DNA from: Apodospora peruviana
Taxonomy: Eukaryota; Ascomycota; Sordariomycetes; Sordariales; Lasiosphaeriaceae
Direction of reading: 5' to 3'
Assembly (NCBI GenBank): GCA_033439685.1
Contig: JAUEDM010000006.1
Span: 2,790,001 to 2,854,000 of the forward strand
Length of the DNA: 64,000 nucleotides
Both the position numbers and the translations under genes were made by a program. The number at the start of each line of letters is the position of its first letter. Positions within the stretch are counted from its first letter, which is position 1. Under the pieces are notes generated by a model. That model worked only from the letters and a program-made list of their open reading frames with translations. It did not search any database and was not told where the DNA came from. Shown piece by piece: positions 47,301-58,997 of the stretch.

Positions 47301-47683
47301 TCTGGATGTAAGTTCTGTTTCTCGGAAGTGGTTTGCTCATGACTAACTGAAATAACTAGAAAATCGGAGCCCTTAATATTCTGCCCCTCGAGGCAAAGGG
47401 CGATCCGACCGTCATCCGACACTACGCGTCGTTGTTCGCGAGCCTCTCGCAGCCCGTGGCCATCAACGTGCCCAACCTGCTCATGTGGACCATCATCTGC
47501 TGCACTAAACAGCGCGAGAGGTACATGAACAGCCAGTTCACCACCGGCAATGGGTCGACGGCGCGCCAGATGGTGAACGACCTGAAGCAGAAGACGGTGG
47601 ATTTGACGACGTATACGAGCCAGCTGCGGTATCGCTTGCCGCCGCATCTGCACGAGGCGTTGGCGAGGGCTTCTGCGGACTGA
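44329..47683 (+). CDS. NIC96: Nucleoporin Nic96/Nup93 with N-terminal FG repeats
   Basis: Two exons, 44329-47307 and 47360-47683, give 1,100 residues. The first ~150 residues are Gly/Gln/Ser-rich with LFGG, PFGSLLGG, LFGNL, TFGATT and SLFGATT motifs, i.e. FG-like repeats. A coiled-coil-capable linker (LGLGDLRQRLKKLG) and the large all-alpha Nic96 domain follow to the C-terminus, with family segments such as YIWAVVFYLLRGGF, YLQVLSGMFEHAIAYLYPF and HFSIALTYYGLLRP. The scaffold protein sits in the inner ring of the nuclear pore and contacts Nup188, Nup192 and the Nsp1 complex. The 52-base intron is only 324 coding bases from the end. Confidence 0.96.
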
Positions 47684-48348
47684 TTGAGTGTGCACGGGGT
47701 GTTTTGGTAAGATAATTGGCTTCTTGAGAATTTGATAAAGTTCAATTTTGGATGCTAACTTGCTATTTAAAGAGGGGTTGTCTTGGTTGCGATAAAAAGA
47801 TAAGATGGATACCTGATGTATTACTGTTATGCGAGTTTTTGTTTGGGTTCCAGAAGAGGGAAGGGACGGGAAAGAGGCTGATGAGAATCAAAACGAGGAG
47901 CAGAGCAGAGTAGAGAAGATGTTTCTGGAAATGGTTCAGGAACTTATCCTCCTGGATTCCCTTGCATGAAGCTGGTTGTGATGGGAAAGGGATTGTCTTC
48001 GAGGGTGCTGCATAATAAGACTAAAAATTGGGAATTGGGTGGTATCAGAGCTCAGCGTGTCTTTGTAGAGATAGGGAAGAAGAACATAAGGACCACAATT
48101 CTACGATGCTCAGCCCGACTGACCACCAAAGAAAGACGGCAAAACAAAAAATAACTTGTGATAACCAAAAAGAGCTATAGAGGTATAATCCCCATCCTCC
48201 CCCCTTTCAGTCCTCCCCTTAGGTATATCCAAGTTCGTGACATCCTGTAGCCCATCAAGAAAGGAAAACACATTTCCTCTTCCCCCCTAAATAACTTATT
48301 TACTCCATCGTCCCCCTTATTTCCCCTTTTTATCGTTCATTGTAAATT
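47684..48348. other. Convergent intergenic region
   Basis: It is AT-rich 3' flank of two converging genes; the sequence near 48.19-48.33 kb is CT-rich. Nothing gene-like is seen. Confidence 0.6.
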
Positions 48349-49404
48349 TTATGATCCAGCACCCCCAGCCATAATAGCAATCTGTTGCGCCCGCCTCCTA
48401 TCCACCTCCCTCTTCAACATAACAAGACAAGTTGTCACCACCATAACCAGCGCCATTTCCCGTTCTGTTTTGTTGGACTCATCGAATCCCCATTTTGTGT
48501 CGTCAAGATCAACGAGCAAGCGGCCACCGTTGCCGGCACTACTGGCACTGGTCCCGAGGGTTCTGAGCCCGGCGTTGCGAAGGAACTGGGCCACGGGGAC
48601 ACGATGGAACTCTTCCTTTTCGTCCCCGGTAGATATGCGGAGGACTTTTTCTAGGATCAGGAGGCTGTCGACACCGTCATCTTTGGCAGCTGTTGGTGTG
48701 AGGGTGGCGGTTGTGGTGTACGCCTTGCGTTCCTTGCGGCCGGCGTAGCGCCATTCGAAAAAGGTGCCTGCTGCTTCATCTTCTCTAGAGGTGAAGGAGG
48801 TGGTGGTGGTGGTGGTGGGAGCAAGGAGTAGTTTCGCTGGACGGAAACGGGTCGCACGGGTAAAGAGTCCGGAGGATTGGATGTCGAATGTGTCCCAGCA
48901 GGAGGAGGAGGAATCATCTTTATCATCAAGGGTTGTTGGAGGATGAGTTGCACCACCGGTGAAAGGGGAGAATAGTCTCACTCGGGGAGGTTTGCCTGGA
49001 CCCCAGCGGTAGGTGGTTGTGCTTAGAGCCGTTTCGTCGACTCCGGCCGCGTTAACGAGATAGCATGAGCCCGAACCGCGGGATGGCCGGTGAGAGATGA
49101 ACTTTGGTGAGGTTGATGTTGAGCTACTGGAAGCGGTGGATAAGGTGTTGTCGAGTGCGAAGACGGGAATCGGGTCTGGTTTCAGGGGAAGTGGCATGGA
49201 GAGCCATGGCTTGCCGGTCGTCTCGATTTGGAGCTGGAATGTTGGAGTGAAGGAGGAGGGGGTGTAGACTGGCGGAGGGCAGGCTAGGCTGTCGTTGTTC
49301 GTGGTCGTGGGTGAGGGTGGTGATGAGCTGTAGTCGGACATTTCGAGATCCTCATAGTGGTGGTTGTCCTTGTGAGAGGATGGGTTGGGGACAGCTGAAG
49401 TCAT
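48349..49404 (-). CDS. Hypothetical protein with low-complexity Ser/Thr/Pro runs
   Basis: A single exon of 351 residues starts at ATG 49404. Runs of Ser, Thr and Pro occur at about 25-60, 90-115 and 190-205. Between them are ordered-looking stretches: TFQLQIETTGKPWLSMPLPL, CYLVNAAGVDETALSTTTYRW, FFEWRYAGRKER and LLILEKVLRI. Near the C-terminus a hydrophobic segment (MALVMVVTTCLVML) precedes a basic KREVDRRR. The alternation of aromatic beta-like strands recalls tubby-like or scramblase-like beta-barrel folds seen in uncharacterised fungal proteins, but that is only a guess. No catalytic motif is visible. The uninterrupted length, the ATG and the absence of a better frame support a real gene. 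Confidence 0.7.
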   Translation of the reverse strand: MTSAVPNPSSHKDNHHYEDLEMSDYSSSPPSPTTTNNDSLACPPPVYTPSSFTPTFQLQIETTGKPWLSMPLPLKPDPIPVFALDNTLSTASSSSTSTSPKFISHRPSRGSGSCYLVNAAGVDETALSTTTYRWGPGKPPRVRLFSPFTGGATHPPTTLDDKDDSSSSCWDTFDIQSSGLFTRATRFRPAKLLLAPTTTTTTSFTSREDEAAGTFFEWRYAGRKERKAYTTTATLTPTAAKDDGVDSLLILEKVLRISTGDEKEEFHRVPVAQFLRNAGLRTLGTSASSAGNGGRLLVDLDDTKWGFDESNKTEREMALVMVVTTCLVMLKREVDRRRAQQIAIMAGGAGS

Positions 49405-50027
49405 GCTGGGCAGTTGGTGTTGATGACTCTCAAATAGTACAGAATGGAAGTTGACAACCGCAAACTGGTGAGAGTCAACTGCTTTATATCATACATGAGC
49501 CCCTCAGACCCGGGGAGAACAATGAAAAGATGATAGCCCGACGATGACCCCAACACTGCCTCCAGCCACCGACACAACATTACTGATACGACGAACGCGA
49601 GATAAGTGTACAGAAACGGAGAGACACAGCCATCGATGCCTAACTTATAACTGGGACACCGACGACAATTGGAAGAGTGAAGAATCTCTTGATCGTTGAT
49701 TGGGCCCATGCTGCTGGATGGCAAGAGGGTTAGTGGCTTGGCTTGTATCTTTGAAAACGCCCAGGGCTGTGGTCGGTCCCACTTTTCCCCAACGCGAAAC
49801 ACGAGATGTGGGCTTGCCTCTCAGTTGACAGTGGAGGTGAGGTCACCCGTCCAGATTGCCCCTTCTTTCAACTCACTATCCAGGCCAAGATCACAGATCT
49901 GAAGAGACCATGTTGCAATTATATGGAGTATTCTAACAAATAGACAGGTACCTGAATTATTGTGATATCTAACAAACATATCCACAGCAGAAACTCTTTA
50001 CAAACAACTCAGATATCACCGACAACA
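49405..50027. other. Short intergenic region
   Basis: It lies upstream of the hypothetical gene and downstream of the Zn2Cys6 gene. It probably contains the promoter of the former. No other feature is seen. Confidence 0.55.
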
Positions 50028-51632
50028 TCATCTTGTCTTCCCAAAGAAGCCCAAATCCCGATCCAGCTGCGCCTCCACCCACACGGGCCACGAGTTGTAC
50101 ACCACATGCTCGGCATCAACACTCCGATTTAGAAACTTCAACCACCTAATAATGCCCACATCCATGTCATGCCTATTCTGCTCTTCGTCCTGCGGCTGCT
50201 TCGCCGCGCCCTTCCGCTCGGTCTCGGTAATCGTCGCCATGATCTGCTTCAGGGCGATCCAGTGGCTACCCAACAGAATCGCGACCTGATTATTCGGATC
50301 GATCAACCGTTCAAACTGGTCGTGCGGCAACATCATCCACCACCCGTAGTGCGCCGTCAGGGCCTGGTACGCCTCCCACGACGAAACGTACAGCTTCTGC
50401 GCCATAACTAAAATCATTTCGTGGTATTTCTTCTCTGTGTCAGACACCAGCAACGGCTCTAGCCCCTTAATGCCGGCCACGGCGGCGTCGGTCCACTCGG
50501 TCTTGATGAGAGGAAGCTGCTGCATGTGCGGCGCCAACGTTTCTGTCTGCTTATCCCCCAAGAAATCGCCAAAGATGAAGTTCGCGCAGCCCTTCATGTA
50601 CATCTGCATGGCCACGATGATGATTCCTCTTATAAAGGTCATGTACTCGGCCATGCCGTCGCTGAGCCAGACCGACTGGAAGGTCAGGGCGAAGCAGGTG
50701 GCCATGAGCGCGTTGCCTTCCTCGAACGAGTTGTTTGAGGGTGCTTTGGGCACGTCGGCGAGCGTCTTTTTTATGGCTTTTATGGCTTTGAGCCGATGGT
50801 CCATTGCTGGTGCTACCAGGGTCGGGTCTTGGCTAATGAGTTCCGAGGCGGCGAAGCCTAGGATTGCGTGCATGAGGTATTCGTACTGTACCACAGTTAG
50901 TCCTGAGAGAGACGGAGAGTGAGTTGAAAGGTGGGTTGGGTACTTTTTGCGACAGGCAGGGAACCTCGTGCGTCCAGATGTTCTCGGCCCCGATGGGATA
51001 GTGCGGGTAGCACTGAAGCAGAAAATGCTGGAAGAAGCGCATGTCTTGCAGGCTGAAGAGGGGGATCTGGTGCTGTGGCTGTTTACATGTTAGGTAAAGC
51101 CGTGCGTGTAAGTGAGTAAGAGAGGTGTTCACCTGATGCACCACCAGCGGCATGGCAGGATACTCGCACTTGAGACCCGTCTTGGTGCAGTGGCCGCATG
51201 CCGGTCTGGTCTCTTGACACTGTTCACCACGGTAAGATACTGATAGTCAAGTCGAGTGGCGTCGAAGGAGCATACCTTGATGCGGCGCCGCTTGCAGTTG
51301 AAGCACCCCCTTCGGCTCTTGGTGTGGCCTCGCCTCTCCAACCGCGTCCTCGGTAGCAGCGCACTCGGGCTGGCTGCACTGGTGACTGAGATCTGTCGGT
51401 TCGGCATCAGCGCCATGGCTGTTACCGTTGGAGCTGGTGGCGCTGACGTCGTGGTGTTAGCAGTGAGCATCCCGGCCGTCAGGGTCGGCGAGATTCCGTC
51501 CTCAAGCGTGTTAGATCCGGAGCTCTCGCCGGCGAGGTAGTCGGCATCATCATCCTGGATGAAGGCGCCATAGTCGTAGTCGAAGTCGGTGGACATATCA
51601 TTCAGGAATGACCCGGACTGAATATAGTCCAT
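50028..51632 (-). CDS. Zn(II)2Cys6 fungal transcription factor
   Basis: Four minus-strand exons, 51632-51276, 51219-51133, 51078-50944 and 50885-50028, give 478 residues. The start MDYIQSGSF at 51632 is preferred because the frame further upstream begins with a TTG. The N-terminal ~95 residues are acidic and Ser/Thr-rich. The DNA-binding domain at about 105-140 reads GCFNCKRRRIKC then CGHCTKTGLKCEY, a complete C-x2-C-x6-C...C-x2-C-x6-C cluster. Its third Cys is formed by removing the first intron, which lies inside the domain. The rest is a helical regulatory domain of the small class typified by sterol regulators such as Upc2/Ecm22 (IPLFSLQDMRFFQHFLLQCY, YEYLMHAILGFAASEL). Target genes are unknown. 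It diverges from the LtrA-like gene 1.6 kb away, which gives no strong hint. Confidence 0.92.
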
Positions 51633-53253
51633 CTTGAACCCGGGTAGGTAAACTTTGACTAATGTGCCTTGATGTACGGACAGCGACGGGTGTTGTTTGA
51701 TATGGGGGTTGTTCTCTAGTCTGCCCAGATCACGATCACTGTCTTCAAGCAAGATTTGAAGTAACAGTCACTGACAATTGAGTTTAATCATAGATTCACA
51801 AATAGTTGACAGCATCAAAGAGAAGAGTCAACAGCAGGTGGTCGACGACCAGCTTTGGAAGACAGCTGCCACAGCCCTGCCCTGCCCTGCCCAGGGCGTG
51901 GTGTGTGGCAGTGCTAATAATACCTGTAACTGTACAGGTGAGCAAAGCTCTCATTGGCTCTCCAACGGGGACGAGAGCCCCGGCGGCTTTCCTTCTGCCA
52001 TTCATAAGGCTGAACCTCCAACCTGAGAACTGCCTTAATGCTCAATGACGAATTCTTCTCAAGAATTATTGTCAAGTGTGTTCTTGCACACTTCCTTAAC
52101 AAATAATCAAAGAATGATAACCCGGTAGAACTTCCAAGACTCCTCCTAGGTAGCCCCGGGGGTTCGGGCAATGGTTCATGTGGGGCCGTTGCCGCCCTTC
52201 CGATCCGCCCTGCGGGGAGCCTGCGGCTGTGTGGAGATTCCGAGTCGGGTCATATATCACTCCGGTCGGGGCGGGCCGGGAACGGAAACCCCATGTGAGA
52301 AAACGGTCAGGTTTCAACGAACGAGTGAGCTCAGCCTTGTAGTGATGGAGCAGAAATGGCTTGGGTTAGGTGGTACCTGACCTAGCCGGATGGTATTCGA
52401 GTGTTAAAACGGCATGTTAACGTGTATTCTAGACTGTTGGCGAGGTTCATGAGCTGGTGGTCAGTAACATAGCTACCTAACTGTCCAGACCTGCACAACT
52501 AGGCCGAGAATTAGCTGTCTGTTGTCTTCCTTTTCTCTCTCTTTTTGTTGTATAGATTATTTTTCCGTCCCCTAATTCCCTTTCCAGTATCACGTACTCA
52601 TGTTTATCAACAACCACGATATGTTCCGTTCCTGAAACCCGACAGGGGTATTATCACGGTTGCTTACTGAGCGCACTACCAGCCAAGACTCACCTTTGAA
52701 CCATCACCATCAGTTCTATTGGATTCGGAGCAAACGAGGCCAAATGATATCGCCTCTCCGGCGGTCAGATATCTCTCTATTCCAGTAAAGGTTGGTACTG
52801 CAAGATATGCACGGCGGGCGGGACCAAAAAGGCGGGATAACGACTTAGCAACGATTGGGTGTTGAAGAAGAGAGGGGAAATGCAGCATCTTGATACTGTG
52901 ATGGTATTTGAGTCTCAAAGCTGCTGGTGCCCAACAAAGTCCATCCACACCCCTGTTATAAACTCCTATCTCCAGCCTTACCTCTTCCATCCTTTTCCGG
53001 GGCGGCTGATCCTTCAATAAGCAATCTCTATCCGCGTATACACACCAGACTTCTCTGTTCCGTGACCGGCGGGTGGACGCGTTTTATCTCTACCCAACGT
53101 CTACCTCTTTTCTTCTATGATCGAGACTTTTGAAGCACTCACTACAACCTGTATTCTAATTACGCGTCGTGCCGAAACCCGCAATATTAGCTGCTGTCTT
53201 CCATAAGCCATCAAGTCTGGCAACGTCCGTCAATAAAACGAACAAGAAGAAGG
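51633..53253. other. Divergent intergenic region of about 1.6 kb
   Basis: It separates the transcription factor (minus) and the LtrA-like gene (plus). Short CCCTG tandem copies sit at about 51880-51895. A CT-rich block runs near 52.53-52.58 kb. No gene is supported. Confidence 0.55.
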
Positions 53254-55735
53254 ATGTCTATCACACCAGCGGCAGCCCGCTCCGTCTCAAACCACCCACC
53301 AGTACGTCCAGGCCTAGGCGTCAGCACAACCGGAACCAGTTCCAGCTCTGGTCTACTAACCCCGGCAAGGGGAGCAAAACGGCGGCGACCAACCGAGTTC
53401 CTCCTCCCAGACGGGCGCAAAGTCCTCGTCGCCCTACCTCAAGACGCCGAGGTGCTCAAGACCAAATACAAATTTGGTAGTCATGCTCATGGACGCCATG
53501 AGCAAGATGAAGGAACTCAGGTGGAGGTGGTCGTCCACGGCTCAGCCGAACACCGCCAGTACCTGCACCTCACCAAAGCGCACCACGAGTCGCGCAAGCA
53601 TGCCCTCCGCGAAAAGTTGGGCGAGCACGTCCATGTTTTGGACGAGCTGATGAGTGTCAGTTCGCAGCTCGGGGATATCACGAACCAGATCCAAAAGGTC
53701 GCGCAGCAAGTGGACAGGAGCGTCACGTCGCTCAAGACTAATTTCTCCAAGTTTGGGTATGATGCGCAGCTGAGGACGTATGCTGATGATGATGATATTC
53801 CTGTCGAGACTGGTCTATATGGCAATGGGTCTGGAAACGATACACCTTCGCCAGGAGATGGGAAAGAGGTGTCGAGACGGAGCAGTTTCACTTTTGGGGG
53901 GAGTAGGAGCGGAACTGGGACCGGGACTGCGTTCGGGGAGGATGACGATTATGGAGGAAGGGACGGTGGTGATACGATGAAGTTGTTCAGACGGCCTGTG
54001 GTCAAGCAGTACTTCCACCGGGGCCTGCTGTGGCGCGCGTCGGAGGAGACGCAGGTCATGAGCTTTGAGCTCTTTTTCGATCTGCTTTACGGTATGTGGT
54101 TGATATGAGTAAGTTGTGCGTTCATGACTGACATTAGGTACTAGTTGGTATCCTGGCCGTCAACGGCGACCACGCGGCCGAGGAGTACAACGGCCACGAG
54201 CTGCTGCGTTTTGTGGTGACCTTCATTATGAGCTGGCAGATCTGGTCCGGCGTCACGCAGCTGATCAGCTGGTTCGAGACCAACGACGTGCTTCAGAGGG
54301 TTCAAGTTCTCTTTCTCATTGCTTGTTTGCTTGGGTAAGTCACTTATATATTTTCTTAAGGTCAGGACTAACAAACAGATAAAGACAAACGACCAACATG
54401 CTCCAGGCCTTCCACGAGGCCCACGACACCTACACCCAGCTCGTGGCCTTCTACGTCGCCGGGCGCCTCTTCATGGCCGCCTACTACGGCTTAACAGCCT
54501 TCCTTGTCCCGCTCGTCAAGGGCCCCATGATGGCCCAGATTATCCACACCGTCGCCGGCGTGGCCTTCTGGATGGGCTCGACCGCCGTAGAGATGCCCAA
54601 TCGGTTGATCTTGATTTTTATTGCCATCGTCATCGACCTGTTCGGCAGCATGGTGCACGTCGCCATGTTTCGGTATGGACGCTCGCACGACAGCAAGCTG
54701 GCCGTCAGATTCGCCAACATGTTCGAGTTCTACCCGGCCATCAACATCGAGCACAAAGTCGAGCGCACCAACGCTTTTGTGACGCTGGTGCTGGGCTATT
54801 CCGTCGTGGCGCTTATCTTCCAGAATGCTTCCAAGATGGGATTCAACGCCTTTCTGGGGAAAGCGATCCTCGGTCTGGTGCAGGGTTTTGTGTTCAACTG
54901 GCTGTATTTCGAGGTGGACGGCAGTAACCTCCAGACACATGCGATTCGGCGATCGCCAAACACTGGTATGTTTGTTTACTCACCCCTTTTCCCAATCAAC
55001 TCCTGTCTCGATGATAATAATGTTTTTTTGATGATGATAGCCTTTATCTGGCAACACGCTCACCTCTCCTTCGTGATGGCCTACATCCTCGCCGCCGCGG
55101 CGCTCTCCAAGATGGTCGTCGCCACCGACTGCGCCAACGCACCCCTCGAGGCGCTCACCGAGTTCTACCAGCACCGCTCCGACGAGGAGGTTCACCTCGG
55201 CCTGCGTCTGTACTACTGCATCGGACTGGGGATTGCCCTCTTCTCCATGGGTCTTATCTCGTTCTCGCATGAGCACCGCACGCCCCGCGGCGCCTGTCGC
55301 CTGCCCAAGTGGGTGCGCCTTCTGAACCGCTCCGCCGTCTGCGTGGTGTTGTTTTGTCTGCCGGCTGCCGATCCGCATCATCTCAACTCGCTGCACCTGA
55401 TTGCCATCACCACGTGCCTGAGTGTTTGGGTGTTGCTGTTCGAGACGTACGCTAAGGCTTGCAAGACCGAGTCATTTATCAGCTTTGGGGCTGCTGACGA
55501 TGGCAAGGGGGGCAATAATGGGAAGGGCTGTTATACGGCGCAATGTACAAAGAAGGAGCTGGATGAGGCGATGAAGAGGGTTAATGAGAAGAAAGCGGGA
55601 GTTGACGATGGTGGTGAGGGGGGTGGGGGAGGAGGAGGTGAGGGTGGAGGTAATGAGACTGAGGAGGTGATTGAGGTTGTGCAAGGCAAGGAGCTGAGTA
55701 AGGGCGAGAAGACTGCTGTTGTGGATTGTCAGTGA
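53254..55735 (+). CDS. LtrA-family membrane protein (low temperature requirement A-like)
   Basis: Four exons, 53254-54091, 54145-54334, 54385-54965 and 55041-55735, give 767 residues. The first ~260 residues are cytosolic: disordered, with a coiled-coil-capable stretch (LGDITNQIQKVAQQVDRSV) and an acidic segment. The LtrA domain begins at about 265 (LLWRASEETQVMSFELFFDL) and has roughly ten to twelve predicted spans to about 690, e.g. LVLGYSVVALIF, FVMAYILAAAAL, LYYCIGLGIALFSMGLIS. The tail is Lys/Glu/Gly-rich and ends in a low-complexity G/E stretch. LtrA proteins were first named in Listeria; in fungi they are abundant and uncharacterised. The third intron (54966-55040) is 75 bases, in frame and stop-free, so retention would insert 25 residues. 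The second intron's acceptor AAAG is chosen because the alternative gives a stop. Confidence 0.88.
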
Positions 55736-57020
55736 AAAAAATAATGAAGACCTTACGCTGCGTTTTCATCTCACACGAACGAACTACAGGTAAAGCAGGT
55801 AGATAGCATATCAGAATATGAAGCCCAATATTCGCAGTCTGCTTACCGAGAATAGCCAAGCTAATGGAAGCCCGTATGCCTACTGTCAGTCTTATAGTGG
55901 TTAGCAAGGTTTGGTCTTTGCCTTTACGAGCTGCTAGGACATGACTCTCCTCTTTCTTCTATTAGGCTAAGCCCGGGTTGGCTTAAAGTGGGAATAGCTG
56001 GCGCATACTTACCTGGACATAGATTGATGCCGGCCACCCACCTTCGGGGTACGTTTTTGTTGAGGTCAGAAACTCCTCCCTCACCAAGGAGAACCCCAAG
56101 TGCCCCTTACAGAAACTATGTACATACGGAAGGCAAAGTCTTGCTTTGCATGGACAACGACGCGGGGGACGACCGGCTGCGCGGCCGACCCAAGGGAATA
56201 TTCTGGTCGGATATAAACCTGCTTTCAGTTGTTCGGGGCAATGCGCTCAAACGAGAGCAGGATGAGTACTGGCAGCGCGGTCCGTGAATGCCGGCAAATG
56301 TGCTGAATCCGTATACCAGCAACCGGAATCATAACTGAATATGACTCAGAAATTTCAGGTTCCTCGCTATGTCGATGCCTCAACGGCTATAAATTGACGT
56401 ATACCACTGTTCTGGCTCACTGTCCCATCCTGGCCGCCGCCGACGTTCCTTAGGTTCGGTCCATTGTCATTGCCCTGGAAGCCGCCTAGTATCTGCCGTG
56501 CTCGTGTTGCTGGATAAGTCCCGGTAAACACAAAGATTATCAGCAAAATCATAGCCTTGTTAAAGTCTCGGGCATATCCTTCCTCACTTTATTACGGTGT
56601 CTACTGGTCTTGTATAAGGACAGGACAGACCACGAGAGTGAAATACCTCCTCATTATCACACAGAATAAAGTCGAGCAGAGTCCAGAAGAAACTATGTCT
56701 AGGTCTTGTTGTTCTTCAGCAATGACGATGATCGAAAGTAAACAATATAACGCCCCCACCGTCACCCCCTATTGCTAGGCACGGAGAAGCATACCTGATC
56801 CCCGAAAGACTACCACTATTGACTCTCCCTCGATAAGTCTTAAACCAAAACAAGCAAAACATTAATAAGAAGAAACCGCATACTGAGCAGACAGGTTTGG
56901 TAGGTAACTTAGCTACTGAGCAACCAGCTACCTACATACCTAAGGTGGTACCAGGTAGGTAGGTATATTTACGCAAACCGCATACAGACATCAAAGAACA
57001 ACCCAAACTTCAAAAATGGA
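55736..57020. other. Convergent intergenic region
   Basis: It is 1.3 kb of flanking sequence of two converging genes. The frame at 55988-56287 shows no domain. TAGGTAGG/CTACCTAC-type runs lie at about 56898-56967. Confidence 0.55.
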
Positions 57021-58997
57021 CTATGCTTTATAACACAAATCCAAAAACCCCTTCGCCAAATCCACCACAATACTCTTATTCGGCAAGCTCCCGGCAACAC
57101 CATACAGCGCAGCCGCATCGCCCGCCGTCGCCTTTCCCTTGGCCTTCTTCCCCTCGACCGCCCTTACGCGCTCCTTTTCCCTCTCCGCCTCAACCACCTC
57201 CTCCAAATCACTCGCCAGCCTCTCCCACACCTTCGTTATCGGCAGAGTCACCGCCACATGAATGGCAGGCGGATTCTGGAGCGCGTTCAGGTGCCACCCC
57301 TTTGCGCTCATCCCGTCCGCAATGTCATACACATCAAGATTACGCGCCTGGAACGCGAGCACACTGACCAACGGGTTGCCCAAAATCTCAAGCTCCGCCG
57401 CCAGGGCCGGAGAATCCCGGATCCGGTCAGCAATTTTCTTGGTCGTGCCCACGATCTGCTCGCACGCCTGCAAGTACCCGGCCTCGCCGATACTCATCAA
57501 ACTGGTCCAGCACGCGGCGATCAGCGCGCCGGGACGGCTGCCCGCCATTCCGGGGGACGCGTACACGCCACCGCTCCAGCTCGGATCGACAAAGTACTGG
57601 TAGGCGCGGTGCTCTTGGGTACGATACAGCAACGTGCTGTTGCCCTTGGGCGCGAAGCCGTACTTGTGCGTGTCGCAACTAATGGTCGTGAGGCCCTTGA
57701 GGCGGAAGTCGAAGGGCGTGGTCTCGAACCCGGCCTTCTCGAGGAAGGGCACGAGGAACGAGCCGAGGCAGCAGTCGACGTGCAGCGGCAGTCGGCGCTT
57801 GAGCGCGAGCTTGGAGAGCGCTGAGATGTCGTCGATAATACCATGGGGAAAATTGGGCGCGGATCCGACCAGCAGCACCGTGTTGCTGTTGATGAGCCGC
57901 GAGACCCGGCGAACGTCGACCTGATAATTAGGAGCTGGGCACGCAACCAGGTGCACCTTGATCTTGAAGTATTCGCCTGCCTTGCGGAAAGCCGTGTGCG
58001 CAGTTTCTGGGAGAATCCTGACCACACAAACACAAAGTTTAGTTAACTGACTTGCAAGAAAATTAAATGAAAAGGGGTGGCAACGTACATCTCGGGCTCG
58101 GTAATCCCCCGTTCGGCATACGCCTTCTGTCTCGCCGCCAGGCAAGCCATCAGGATACTCTCAGTCCCTCCAATGGTGCTCACACCGGCAGCACCCGGCG
58201 GCGCATTGAACAGGCTGAGCACCATGGCGACGATCTCGGCCTCCATCTTCCGCACGCCCGGGAACACGTCCGGGTGGATCGGGTTGGCCACGGTAAACTT
58301 GCCATACGCCTCCGTCTGAAGCTTCAGCAGCTCATCCTCGCCGTGGTACACGGCGCCAGACACATAACCGTCCTCCCATCGGGTGTGGTCCATGCTCGCC
58401 AGCGTGTCCAGCTCCTTGCGGATCGCCTCCTCCGTCCAGCCCTCCTTGGGGAGCGTCAGATAGCGCGTGGCGTTCGCCGGCACCAGCTTCCCCTGCATCT
58501 TGGTAAGGGCTTCGTCGATTTGCTTCCGGACCTGGGTGCGCACGCCGGGCGCGCGCAGAAAGTAGCCGTACAGAATCCGCCGCGTCTCCGTGTATAACTC
58601 GGCGAATGTGCCGAAGAGACCGCGGCCCTTGAGCTTCCACAGGACCCGGCGCGTCCATCGTAGAAGGAAGAAAAAGAAGACGATATTTCGGATACTATTT
58701 TGTTCATGGTCTGGATTAGCTTTTGTGTTGGGCTTGAATATAGGTATACGAGATGATATAAAGTGCAGATGTCCCTGAGTCGCATTACGTGGAACTCGCT
58801 TCTGGTGAAAATCCTCCCGCGGTGATGTTGGTTAAATGGGAGCGGGCTGGAGGGTAAATAATGACGGAGAATTGGGTGTGGTTGTGCACTGACAGATCCA
58901 GGTTCACCACCTGCAGCGGGTTGTTCGGCGGTCTTCTCTTCTTGACATTGTTGAAGCTCTCCCGCAAGCTCACGGGCATGCGCGAGGTTCCCGGCAT
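57021..58997 (-). CDS. DPL1: Sphingosine-1-phosphate lyase
   Basis: Minus-strand exons are about 58997-58894 (tentative first exon), 58694-58089 and 58017-57021, giving about 568 residues, the usual length. The second exon starts with a membrane-anchor segment (IRNIVFFFFLLRW) and then a basic region. The PLP-dependent decarboxylase-fold domain follows, with GVSTIGGTESILMAC, LPLHVDCCLGSF and the PLP-lysine motif SCDTHKYGFAPKGN. The enzyme cleaves sphingoid base 1-phosphates to a fatty aldehyde and phosphoethanolamine in the ER membrane, the exit step of sphingolipid breakdown. The intron at 58018-58088 joins phase 2 exactly. The first exon (MPGTSRMPVSLRESFNNVKK) fits phase only with donor CT|GTCAGT and a 199-base intron, so this 5' end is less certain. 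Confidence 0.93.

Noticed and set aside
45598..47340. 580-codon minus-strand frame
   Set aside because: Long only because the nucleoporin gene is GC-rich at third positions; the sense strand encodes the complete Nic96 family protein.
57258..58597. Plus-strand frames of 176-188 codons
   Set aside because: Antisense of the lyase gene; the lyase has all family motifs and phase-consistent introns.
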